Source of the DNA: Acestrorhynchus altus
Taxonomy: Eukaryota > Chordata > Actinopteri > Characiformes > Acestrorhynchidae
Length of the DNA: 64,000 nt
Assembly: GCA_034509495.1 (NCBI GenBank)
Contig: CM067524.1
Location: 14,243,156-14,307,155 of the forward strand
Reading direction: 5' to 3'
Part shown: piece after piece, positions 1 through 10,452 of the stretch
How the letters are laid out: the number at the start of each line of letters is the position of its first letter
Numbering within the stretch: position 1 is the first letter of the stretch
Position numbers and translations under genes: made by a program
The notes under the pieces: generated by a model
What the model was told of the DNA's origin: nothing
Database searches by the model: none
What the model saw: only the letters and a program-made list of their open reading frames with translations

Positions 1-287
1 TTTCTCTTATACTATGAGAAAGCCAAAGGAAGGATATGTGAGAATAAGAGAAGATAGACCACACACACGTTCTACTCCTCTGAAAGTCAAACAACAGCAG
101 ACCAGGCTGGATTACAACAAAATTGTCCTTAAAGCAAAAAGAATGTGCGAGAGCTTGAAAAACATGGATTGTAATGTCCTTCAGTTTGATTCTGTAAATG
201 TAGGAGTCAAACCAGGTCATACCAGGACATAAATGATCTTATTTGAATAAAAATCGAAACATTGTGTAACAAAAGAAAATTACATAC
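1..287. other. arsj intron 1, distal end: nothing recognised
   Basis: An open frame at 14-232 (plus, 72 codons) has no recognisable domain and no splice context. I treat it as chance. Confidence 0.5.
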
Positions 288-735
288 ACTACATGGACAA
301 AAGTATTAGGACACCTAGTTATTCAGTTTCTTTTTGAAATTAATACTATTAAAAAGTGTACGTCCTGGTTTTGATGGAGTAACTCTGTCCAGTGAAGACT
401 TTCTTTTTGGATCTGATTGCATTCAGTGACAAGAGTGATTAGTGATTAGTACTGGTTTGTATGTTGGATGAATGTTATATCGGATGGAGTGGTATCACTC
501 TACAGTTCAGTTCCACTGCTCCACAGCTCAATGCTGGGTGCTATATGCCCCTCTAGCAGACACTTAACTTTAGGCATAGTGCCAAGAAATTCATGTTTAT
601 CTGCTCCACAGTGTCCTATTCTATTGGCAGTACTTCTCTACAAGGACTAGACAAGCTGTGTGTGTATTTGCACAACTGTATCAGCAATAGGTACAATTTA
701 AAGTAGCAGAATGCATTAATTAGAACACCACAACA
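288..735 (+). mobile_element. Non-autonomous DNA element, family A, copy 1
   Basis: This ~450-bp element opens with ACATGGACAAAAGTATTAGG and holds the family-typical core (CCACTGCTCCACAGCTCAAT). It shares long blocks with copies at 18.0, 42.1, 49.2, 51.8 and 57.5 kb. Better-preserved copies end in an inverted version of the start, so this is a MITE-like family with no coding capacity. Confidence 0.75.
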
Positions 736-1649
736 TCTCTTTAACAACTCTCTGCATTTAATTAACCTTATGTTAGTACCAGATTTGTAACGCTACACAC
801 AAAGTCCAGCTTTAACACAGACATCCGTAGCCTCTAACAGCATGTTTGTTGCATTACAATTCAATAAAACATCAGTAAAATGCCGCTCTGGTATGGACAG
901 CTTCACTGAATATGCGAGAGTGATTCTGTTCTCAGCACTATTTTTTTTGTTCTGGCACATCATCAATGCATTCGTGAATCCCCTGTCTTTCACAGTCCAG
1001 GACTTTTACCAACAATGGGAGCAAACATTGTCTAGCCAACTCGCTGGCATTTTGCTAACAAATATTACACATTCCTCCTTCTGACCTTTAAAAACTAATT
1101 GTGGCAGCTGTCAAGTGAAACCCCCTCATAGCCTTTACTCCCACTGCTGAAGATGAAATAAAGATGCCCAAACATTTCACCATACGTGTGAAAGTTATGA
1201 ACTTTTAGTGTCATCTATGATAAACTATTTAACTGGATGTAGATTATGCAATTGAATCCTGCACAGTCAAGGAACGTCTACCATGGTCAAGTCCTATAAG
1301 CTTCTACAAGTCCTGTTCTGTCAGAACTAAAGGTACTTTGCTGTTACTAATCTTGGGACTATTAAGTAACCACACTCAACACCACAAAAAAAATGGCTCT
1401 TCAAGGATTCTGTAGTCAAGGTTGTGGTTCTCTACAGGATCTGTGCCACTCCAAAAGCATTTAGGTAATAGTAAATGGTTTCATACAGAACCATTTATTA
1501 ATGGTACTAAAATTAAATTTATATATTTATACAATGCCTAAAAATAGTTGCACCCAGAGGGAAGCTATTCAGAAGGTACACAAAGGTTACCAGGAACAAT
1601 AAATGCTTAGACTGATAAATGTAAACTGATATGGCCAATATTTATTGAG
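736..1649. other. arsj intron 1: no feature seen
   Basis: AT-rich single-copy-looking DNA. There is a weak stretch near 1395-1500 resembling the short 'gaacc' palindromic repeats seen elsewhere in fish DNA (compare 5695-5800 and 26280-26360). No coding signal. Confidence 0.4.
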
Positions 1650-1940
1650 CTACTTTTACACAATTGTGTCTAAGATAACATGCCAGGCATCTGAGCAAGG
1701 ATTTGTAGAGGTTCCTAATAGTGTCCGGTGATAATCCATCCCATACAGCCTGAATATTTTCACTCAGTTCCTACACATTTTGCAGTGCATGCAGCAGCAT
1801 ACTAAAACATATTCAAATGGGAATAGGTCTGTTGCAATAGCACATACACAGATTTGTTGGTTGTATCCACCAAGACAAAATCTGGACTTGTCACTAAATA
1901 GGACAAATATGACAACAGCATGAGTCAGAATGGAAGGTAC
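1650..1940 (-). pseudogene. Tc1-like transposase fragment, internally deleted
   Basis: On the minus strand FSDKSRFCLGGYNQQ (upstream) resembles the block around the second catalytic Asp of this Tc1/mariner branch, and ELSENIQAVWDGLSPDTIRN LY resembles the C-terminal region. The part between is missing. A related relic lies at 22.44-22.92 kb. Confidence 0.65.
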
Positions 1941-3239
1941 ATGCAATGGTACAATCTTATATAGTCAGTTAGAAACAGCACTAAGGCTCATCCTTGCTCA
2001 TGTTATATGCACTGCTAAGCATGAAACTTTTGCATGTCTCACAGTGTCAAACATTAAATTCCTGTCAGCTTATTCCTCTCGGGTGCAGCTATTTTTGACA
2101 AGAGTGTATATTTTCCTTGTCTTCCCTCAATAAGAGGAGCCATTCCTCTCCTCCAATGATATATGTCTTTCAGGTCAGGTCAGAGGGGAATCAACTCCAC
2201 GTGGAGTCTTTATGTTTTCAACATAAACCTATTCCTGCTGACAGGAAACATCTTCTTTGCCTTCTTTTGTTATTTCTCCTTTCTATAACCCTGCATTCTC
2301 TAATATTGATTTGTAAGTGGCTTTGATTTTGGTACTATATAAATAAAGCTCATTGTTATTATATTATTACCTTGAAACTAATGGGTGGTGAGTGAAGAGA
2401 GGTTTTAGTTTGCAGTCGTAAAGTCCAGATGGCCCTGTCTGTACAAATTACTGGGTTTAAATGGACCTTGTGATTATTTTAATACTGGGGATTTCGCTTT
2501 GTGTATTATGCCATGGATATGATGTGGTGAATTCAGAGAAATTCAAGGTTTAAGTGCTAAACTTTCAAACAGATAAATATACAGTACTTCATTCAAGACT
2601 GTGAATGAAAGGCCTCAGGAACAGGGTGTCAATAAACACTGACACCTGCAGTCAGTTCAGTCATTCCACGCACAACTCACTTAAAAACAGCTGATATCAT
2701 TTACTACAAGCAACTGCAGAAAACGTTCTTGAATAAATGTACAGAACCAAGTCTAACCTTAGGGCCATTTTGAATTGTCTTTTACTTTTTTAAATGTTTT
2801 TTTTTTTTTTTTTTTTTAATCAACCATGCAAAGCACTTATTTATGATGGAAGTCTGGCAAGCAGCAAAATGCCATTCAAGGGAAAGGGAAATACAGAGTG
2901 GGAGGGAGGTAAGAGGGAGGCTGAAAAAAAAACACACACAAAATAACAACACTAAAGGTCAATACTGTACTGGAATCAATAAAAATGTCCGTCATGTAAT
3001 TCCTCAAATTTTTGATTGAAATAAGAATTCCAGTGTTACTGCAGAAATGCACAGGTACAAAGTACTGTTTATAGGAACGTTAAGTTGGAAATTTATAGGT
3101 AAGTTAAGTTTCATAGATTACTGTAAACCAGTGTAGATTACAGTAAAGAGGGTGTAAAGTAACCAGAGAGTAGAGAGAGCAGTGAAATGTTCTAAAATGG
3201 GCATTGGTAACAAAATGCATAGTAGAGTGATATAGAGAG
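1941..3239. other. arsj intron 1: no feature apart from a poly(T) run
   Basis: A T-run of about 20 lies near 2799-2818. Otherwise nothing is recognised. Confidence 0.5.
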
Positions 3240-3620
3240 TGCAGCTTCTAAAGTGCACCTTTACCTGCCAGTCTGTAAACTGCATCAATGTAATCAAAAA
3301 GAGAAAGGACAGTCATCTGAACCAGAGTGAGTTTGGCTGCACAGGTGAAAGAAGAACCATTTGTATATAAGAAACCAAGCTTGGCCTTATCCTTTGATTG
3401 CAGTTCATCAATATGTGTGGAGAAGGATGAAGAGATGGATAGATATGTATATATTGTGACCTGTTCCAGGAGAGCTCCCCTGTATGCTGTAAATTTTAAT
3501 GTGGATACAGTCAAAGCATTTTTCCAGCCAAACCACATTATCTTGGTCTTTAAAGTTTACAAACAGTTAAGCGGTTTAAAAGACACTTTTGATTGGGATA
3601 CAGATTAATCAGTACAAGGA
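3240..3620 (-). pseudogene. LINE reverse transcriptase fragment
   Basis: The minus-strand frame from 3538 to 3248 reads YTYLSISSSFSTHIDELQSK, AKLGFLYTNGSSFTCAAKLTL and FDYIDAVYRLAGKGAL. These match the late RT/thumb pattern (YKYLG..., KLGFFFRNK..., LDYGD.VY..A) of non-LTR retrotransposons. It lies in arsj intron 1 and is truncated at both ends. Confidence 0.6.
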
Positions 3621-5900
3621 TCTCTCAAATTCTCCATTCATACCCAGCCAGTGACAGAAAGCCTGCCGTGTATTTCATTTCCTTTATCAAAGGAGCTAAA
3701 ATGTCACTGGGGAAAGATAAGATTTTGACATTGATGCTACCACTTAGTTTGAAGTCTTTTCAGGTGATGATAGTGAGGCCACGTTTTTTCATTACTTTCA
3801 AAGCAGACAGGCAAAAGAGGTGCCCAGCAAGCTTCCTGTCTCCTGAGGGGTGGACCAGATGCTTCACCACAGGATAGACCAGTGGAGGGCTCTTAGTATT
3901 CACTCAGTAATACTAATGTTCTAATGAATGCATATGGCTCAAGGGTATAAAGGATTTGCCAGATGTCCAGGCCATACAGGGACTTACAGCTAGTTGTAAT
4001 GATTTATGGCAAATGTAAATGCACTGTGTGAGTGATAGTACATGTGTTAGCTGTCTGGGAACAAGACAAATGAACGGCCATCGGTTTATCCTTTACATGA
4101 TCACACTGTACTGTCTCTCAAACTGGCTAAAATGTTCAAGGACATCTTTAATCTCTCAACATTCACCACAAAGGTGTAATAACAAGGTTTAACATGTTGC
4201 AGGTGTATGCACAACCAATTATAGCTCCTGTTGTACTTCACTAAATGGATTAAATGGATTAATGGAATTTGTTAAGTGTGTGCCATTATTTCAGGATGGT
4301 CACATTAACTTGACAAAAATCAGTCATACAATTAGGTTCATCATTTATATGCCACAGGCCATTACAAAGCTGTGCTTAGCAGTCTGCAAGAGCAGTCAGC
4401 AATCGTGCAGCTTTTGGATGCCTCACTGAAAGAGAGGAAAACAGCACCAACAGGACCTCAGAAATGATCATTTGTTTGCACACTGAGTTTGTACAGCAGC
4501 ACCATGTGTTTGCAGAGTGCTGGCATTTGTGCTTGTATACTTGCATCGAGTATGTTTCTGTCCTTAAGGCTAAATGCAACGACTACTTCAGGAGAGAATG
4601 AAAATGGGACTAAAATGGCTAAAAACTAAAGCTAGGCTGTCTGTGGCAAGCACTGATGTGTTTATCCAATGTATGGATCCCTCAAGCTGGTAAGAGCTAG
4701 GGATGATGTACTTATTTGACACGCAAATACCTCTAGAGCAGGTGCTAGGCAAAAAGCTAACCCAGTCTCTTTAGTTAGCTAATCACAAACCATGCCAGCT
4801 GTTCACAGAGACTATTTGGTAAGTGGAATAGTTTTGGAATAGGCTATGCTCCTGTCAGTCAGCTACATAAACAAGCAAATAAAAGTATAACATATAATTT
4901 GTTCCCCTTAAGCTCGCCGTAAAAGGAAAACTCAACACACAACTTGGTTTCAATTTTGTGTACTTACTTACTTACTGTGAAAACGTTAATATAACGTATA
5001 TCTCTATAACACTGCCATAATCATTTCACGTCATCATTATGGAACTGGTACTACATATATAAACAACTGATGACAGCCACATTCCTTTATCTGTGTTTTA
5101 AGAGAGAAGACATCAAATGTTTTAGAAGCATTTGAACACTGTGACAATGTCCTACACATCAATAAATTAGGTTAACACTCTTATGTAACCGTTTTTGCAT
5201 GAAAATAGTTTTTCACCTCAACCAAAACCATAAATACTATCGATGCATCAAACGAACAACTTACCCAATAAGAGTCAAGACCCATTTTTGAATACTTATC
5301 AAAATAACCAAATTAGTTAAAGTTCATTCGTATTTTTATTTGATTTTATTTTGATAAAGATGTGAAATAACTTAAAATCCTGATGTAACCTGTCATAACA
5401 ATAATTTCATAACTCGGGATCAAAACTGTTAGCCCAAGGTCAGAACTAGTTAAATATATGACATTTTATTAATGTGTCTGAATTGTTAAAAGGGAAGAAA
5501 TAGGAGTTTTGAGAGGCTGATGAACCACCAGAATCCACCCCTCTGACATGCTGTTGGCTGGAAGACCACCTCAAGAGTGACATACAGCAGACATACACTT
5601 TTAAAAAGGTTTTGTCTCAAGCACTGACTAATCACAACGTTACTTTGGCAAACGAGGTCATATACTCACACCTTCACACACTGTCAAAAGTATAAGATCC
5701 TTGGAGACCTTTCGGTGGTTCTACAACTTCTTAAGGAGCTTCAAGGAACCGTCAATAAATGCAGAAGGTTCTTGGAGGTTCCAAAAGTTCCTTGTGGACC
5801 TAATACTTTTAACAGTGCTGTCCTGTGACACATCCTGGATGGTCAGTATGTGTCACTTAAGGATCTCAGGAGTTACAGTAAAGGACAAAGCACTCTATGG
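3621..5900. other. arsj intron 1: no supported feature
   Basis: AT-rich DNA without recognisable coding blocks. The open frames here are short and lack family resemblance. The stretch 5695-5810 has repeated 'ggttc / gaacc' pieces and may be a decayed small element. Confidence 0.4.
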
Positions 5901-5904
5901 CAGT

Positions 5905-5995
5905 ATTTCTCAACCCTGGTCCTGGAGGAACCCCTTTTAGAGGATTCCCTGCTTTAACATACCAACAATGCATCTCTGCACAGGTCTGTTAATGA
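5905..5995 (+). repeat. Dispersed 'TCTCAACCCTGGTCCTGGAG' repeat, copy 1
   Basis: The block TTCTCAACCCTGGTCCTGGA followed by a CCCCTTTTAGA-like stretch recurs at 47325-47400 (TTTCTCAACCCAGGTCCTGG) and, more diverged, at 45225-45310 and 57665-57690. This is a common style of interspersed repeat in fish genomes. Confidence 0.6.
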
Positions 5996-6382
5996 GCTGA
6001 TTAGCTGAATCGTGTGTGTCGGCAGCAGGGTGCATGCACCAAACTTCCCACACCTTTTTAAAGGTCTCTTGTGGGTTAAAAAGTTGACTAATTCACTGGC
6101 ACCTAGAAAGAGAATTAGGTGGCACCTACAGTTGCTTTCATGATGCACATTTGAAGTCCTACAGCCTCTTACTGTAAGAAACATGAGAATATAAACTTTG
6201 ATATGAAGGGTTTTCACAGCTTTCCTCTCCCCAGCTTTTAGTATTTCTTTACAGCAATGCTCCACAGTATGCTGGGTTGACTGAAGTGTGTTTTGACCAA
6301 TAACATCACTTGATATCTAGCTTCCTTCATCATCAGGGTCCACACCAAGCTCAACCAGAGGGTGCACACTCAGTCCTCTCAC

Positions 6383-6657
6383 CTGCCAGTCATCAGCTGA
6401 CTCCTGGACGGGCTGCACAGAGGTTGCACATAGTAGTTCTCCAGTTTGACCCCCGTGGCAGCCAGCCAGTCCAGTGTGGGGGTCTTTATTTCGGACCCGT
6501 GATAGCCCACGTCTCGGAAGCCTTGGTCGTCGACCATAATAAAGATGATATGGGGCTGGGAGGGGGGCTTGTCCACTTCGTTGCTCGCCCATCTCCCGTA
6601 CGCGGAGCTCGCGACGCTGCAGAAACAAAAGCCGGTCAAAACGGCGAGGACAGACAT
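6383..6657 (-). CDS. arsj: Arylsulfatase J, first coding exon (partial gene)
   Basis: This exon encodes the first 91 residues of a secretory-pathway type I sulfatase. A hydrophobic N-terminus (residues 1-20, MSVLAVLTGF onward) looks like a signal peptide. The sulfatase fold begins at about residue 35 with PHIIFIMVDDQGFRDVGYHG; Asp43 and Asp44 are the expected calcium ligands. C81-S-P-S-R85 is the sulfatase signature whose cysteine is converted to formylglycine by SUMF1. The run GFRDVGYHGSEIKTPTLD fits ARSJ better than ARSI or ARSB. The exon ends in a codon split after two bases (AG|gtgaga), where two-exon ARSJ genes are interrupted. The ATG at 6657 has a strong context (CCACCATGT). The second exon, with most of the enzyme, is not found down to position 1, so it lies beyond the left edge. 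The physiological substrate of ARSJ is not well defined. Confidence 0.93.
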
Positions 6658-6900
6658 GGTGGAGTCGCAGCGCTCAGACCTCCAGCCTGCAACAACAGAG
6701 ACACAACAGTCAGAAGCTGCTCCCGCAGGCGCGCGCGCGCCTGCTGCCTCTGCTCGCGGCGTGCGCGGCTGCCATGGCTGGAGCGCGAGCCCTCGCTGCT
6801 CGAGGAGGAGGGGAAGGGGAAGGGGAGGGGGAGGGGGGCGGAGCAGAAGCGCTTGGGAATCAGGTTCGCCTGATGAGGGGGGTATAATGTTAAGAAGGGG
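6540..6900 (-). promoter_or_regulatory. CpG-rich promoter / 5' UTR island of arsj
   Basis: GC-rich, CpG-rich DNA surrounds the arsj start in an otherwise AT-rich region, including a short alternating GC stretch near 6730-6741. A purine-rich block at 6803-6838 lies about 150-180 bp upstream of the ATG and contains five G-runs of four or more on the plus strand. No TATA box is evident, so a dispersed CpG-island promoter is the likely type. The exact transcription start cannot be seen. Confidence 0.6.
6810..6838 (+). promoter_or_regulatory. Potential G-quadruplex motif in the arsj promoter
   Basis: Five consecutive G-runs of 4, 4, 4, 5 and 6 bases are separated by one or two adenines. This satisfies the usual four-run G-quadruplex pattern. 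The G-rich strand is the template strand for arsj. Folding is inferred from the pattern only. Confidence 0.55.
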
Positions 6901-6929
6901 GGGGTTCTAGAGGCTGTGGGCTGGAAGAC

Positions 6930-8120
6930 CACCTCAGAGTCAGGGACTTAAGGGCTGTTCTCACTAACACTCCACCGCACACCCTCTTATGTCACAAATA
7001 GGAGCTCATTTCTTCTCCTGAGGGACTATTTTGTCTCAGGCTCAGATGCTGTATTAAAGCGTTCAACCTCCATATCTCTGCCACCTGTAACCTCTTCAGC
7101 CCCCCTGTACTCCCAAACTATGGCTCAAAAACATCAACATCATTTGTTTGTTTATTGAGTAGGATGTGTATTCCACATCTCATCCAAAACTCAAAACAAT
7201 GAGGTAAAAGTAGAAGGTAAAAATGCTGATAGGTGTCATTTAACCCAATCTGTTTACATTGGAGCATCATTGTGGATGCAACCAAAATCCTGCCTAACAA
7301 ATCCTTCTACATCACCTGTCAGTGACCAAATGGTGTAACTGGGGACACAGACCTACTTTCATTGAAGACATTGATGCTCTTATCTGTGACTTTCTTTTCA
7401 ATCTTGCGCGACGGATAAGTGAATATAGTGCTATTGTGTGGGTGAAGGGTGAAGGGTGGTGCAGTTCAAATCGTCAAATCGTGCTCTGCCACAGGCGACC
7501 CTACTGAAACAAGCCCGGCCAGCTTAAGCTGGTTAACCTTTAGACCCCTAGGCTAATTTTGTGGGATATTTTCATAGTTTGGTAGACTTGACATATTTGG
7601 TCAAAAAAATTAAGTAGTATTTATAAAAGACAGTCACAGATGACAGATATTGTTCTTTTCAGGAGATCCTAGTGTTTTGAGCTGAAAATAGATGTAGAAT
7701 TTGTTGTTATTCATGTTATTCGTGTTTTGTGTGAGTATTATCCCACTTTTCTGTCATTTGAAAACTGTGAGAAGCCCTCCCTTCTCCTTTTCCTGTAACC
7801 CAGTCTGTCAGCAGCCCTGCCTCATGTAAATGCCCACAAAGTGCAGATTTCAGGTTGTAAAATTTAAGCTGACTGACCATCTTATTTCTTGATGGTTAAC
7901 CTGTCCAAGTTACCAAGATATGCCAATATACCATACATCACTTTTTAACACAGAAACATAAAGTTGCCATGAGAATATTTAATTAAGTCCAGCATTAGAT
8001 ATCTACAAGTGTATAGCTGTTTCTACACTGCGTATACAACAAGTAATGTAACATTAAAACTCATGATTAATAAATTGAGTAACAATGATTGTCACCATAT
8101 TACTCTCAATGGGAGGGATC
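6930..8120. other. Intergenic DNA upstream of arsj: no gene seen
   Basis: Composition falls back to AT-rich beyond the arsj island. A short CAGCTTAAGCTGGTTA palindrome near 7518-7535 may be the tip of a small inverted-repeat element. No coding resemblance. Confidence 0.4.
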
Positions 8121-8129
8121 TAAGGGGTG

Positions 8130-8400
8130 AACAGTCAGTTCTTGAAGTTGATGTGTTGGAAGCAGGAAAAATGGACATGTATAAGAATCTGAGCCGCTTT
8201 GAAAAGGATGAGATTGTGATGGCTAGATGACTGGGTCAGGTTGTGTGGGGTATTCCTGGTATGCAATGGTCAGTGTCTACCAAATGTGTTCCTAGGTAGA
8301 ACAAGTGGTGACCTGAGGACAGGGTCATGGCCCGCTAAAGCTCATTGACTTGATTCAAGCAGGCCCTTTCTCACAACTTTTAGCACATTGAAAGGTTATT
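8130..8400 (+). pseudogene. Tc1-like transposase N-terminal fragment
   Basis: The plus frame MYKNLSRFEKDEIVMAR, an in-frame stop, then LGQ..., shifted CGVFLVCNGQCLPN and QGHGP-like pieces follow the helix-turn-helix half of a fish Tc1 transposase (pattern: NLSDFDKGQIVMARRLGQ ... GCSRYAVV ... RQGHGRPRLID). Stops and small indels make it dead. Confidence 0.65.
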
Positions 8401-8559
8401 TGATATCTAGCTTGGAAGTAACCATTAGAAGATAGGTAATATGTGGCCATGAAGGGATGCACATCAGCAATAATACAAAATTGTTTGTGAATTCAAGTGA
8501 TAATTGATTGATATTTAGAGGCCAAAGGGAATTAAAAAAAAACCCCAAAACATTCCATA

Positions 8560-8980
8560 CACCACCGCACAACCTCTACTAGCCTGGATTGTTGACAAAA
8601 GGTACAGTTGGTTCGGTCAATGGGTTTATGTTGCTGGTGCCAAATTCTGACATTACCATCTCTGTGCCTCAGGAGAAATATTTAGAAAGATTTATCAGAC
8701 TAGGCTAAGATTATCCAGTTGTCAGCTGTCAAGTTTTGGTGAACAATTGCCCACTGCAGCTTCAGCTTTCTGCCTGAGAGAATTGGAGCTCAAACACGTT
8801 GTACATTCTGAGAGGATTTCTGCTCATCATAATTGTACGGAGTAATCATTGACCATAGCTGTTCTGTCAACTTGAATCAGCTGACCATTGACCAAAACAT
8901 TTCTGTCTGCTGAACTTCCACCCACTGGATGTTTTTCTTTATTGCACCATTCTGACTAAACTTTAGAGATTAGCAGCTCT
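8560..8980. repeat. Dispersed non-autonomous element, decayed
   Basis: The run from GGTGCCAAATTCTGACATTA (about 8637) through the CTGTGCCTCAGGAGAAAT, CATTCTGAGAGGATTTCTGC and CCACTGGATG blocks resembles a widespread teleost interspersed repeat I recognise by its wording only. No coding content and ends not defined. Confidence 0.45.
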
Positions 8981-9252
8981 AACACACAGACAACTTTATC
9001 TATTATCTTGATGTGAACATTAACTGAAACTGCTGGGCTGTGTCTGCATTATTGTAAGCATTGTTTTGCTGCCACCCATAATTGTATGAACAAGGTGAAC
9101 AATGAATGAGAATGGGTGTTTAATCAGTGCAGTCTGGAGCAACAGCTGTGGGTAAATTTGTCAAATTCATCCAGAGGCTTTTTTGGAAGGGAATAAAGGG
9201 TCATTAAAAACCCTTGAGAAATAGCAATGGCGTAAATTCATGTGATTAGAAC

Positions 9253-9335
9253 TAATTGTGTGAATACTACATCGACTCCCTGAGAGTTGGCGTACTGCCA
9301 ACTCTCAGGGAGTCGATGTAGTATTCACACAATTA
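9253..9335. repeat. Perfect 39-bp inverted repeat (hairpin) with 5-nt loop
   Basis: The left arm, 9253-9291, starts TAATTGTGTGAATACTACAT and ends GAGAGTTGGC. The loop is GTACT (9292-9296). The right arm, 9297-9335, is the exact reverse complement of all 39 bases. It lies in intergenic DNA and has no transposon-like ends of its own. Confidence 0.95.
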
Positions 9336-9339
9336 CACA

Positions 9340-10393
9340 ATTACTTGCCCATATTTGTTTGTATGTGTGTAAAACATTTATGGTGGCACTTGAAAGATTT
9401 CCACACAAGTACAAAACATACATAAGAAGAACCAAATCAAACAAATGAGACAAACATACTTGGTCATTTATTTTTTAGTCATAGTCATAGTTTCTTTATT
9501 TGTCTCCCAGAGGAGAAATTGCTTGGAATGAGGGCATACTGCATTACAACAAAAAACAGACAAACATATCAAACAACAGAACAAATCAAAACGAAAACAA
9601 AAAAATCCTTTGATATTTCACAAGTTTTTTCTCTTTTGTGTGGCCGTGTGTGTATTTGTGTGTACTACATGTACACGTGTACAGATGAACTGCTTGCTTA
9701 CTTTGCTACTGGATTAAGGTCAGGTACAGATGCAGCAAAACAGGACCCATCCATAATACTACTACCACTACGTTATGGATTGGATAAGGTTTATATGCTG
9801 AAACTGTGTTTTTTTTTTCATTCTCCAAACATAATGTTCTCATGTAAACAAAAATACCTACTTTTTTCTTCCATAATACATTATTCCAGTTTTCTGGCTC
9901 TCTCCTTGCAACCCTGCTATGAGGTAGACTTACAAACATTAGCTTAAGCCAATGTTAGAAAAGCCTTTAGTTGTTTAGAAATTACCTTAGGTATATCTCT
10001 GACTATTGCATGTGTTGCACTTTGCATGAGCTTTGTTAGTCAACGACTCCTGGGGAGGGTATTAATATACTTGAATTTTCCCCATTTGTACACAGTCTAT
10101 CTGACTGTCGATAGGTGGAGTCCACATGCTTCAAAGATGGTTCTGTAACCATTTTCAGTCTGATGAGCATCAACAACTCTGAGCTCCTTAAAACTCTCCA
10201 TTGTTTGTGCCATAATACACTTCCTCTTACATCTATTGTGTAGATGAGACTTTGATGAATCCATGTTTGTTAAATTTAAACAGTACCTGCTCACACATGA
10301 TTGCATTCAGTTAGATTACTAAATGATGAAGTGTATTAGTCTTCTCCTTTGTCTAAATTCTTGTTAACAGTTAGGTATATAGTATATATATAT

Positions 10394-10452
<59 letters not shown>

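Noticed and set aside
14..232. 72-codon frame at the left edge
   Set aside because: Basic composition but no family match, no conserved block, and it lies within the arsj intron.
6310..6873. 187-codon plus-strand open frame, the longest in the window
   Set aside because: It is antisense to the arsj exon and its GC-rich promoter; high GC suppresses stop codons. No protein-family resemblance.
9253..9335. Hairpin as a microRNA precursor
   Set aside because: Completely perfect pairing with a 5-nt loop is unlike animal pre-miRNAs, which have bulges and larger loops.
9519..9947. 142-codon plus-strand open frame
   Set aside because: Overlaps repeat-like, T-rich DNA and resembles nothing known.
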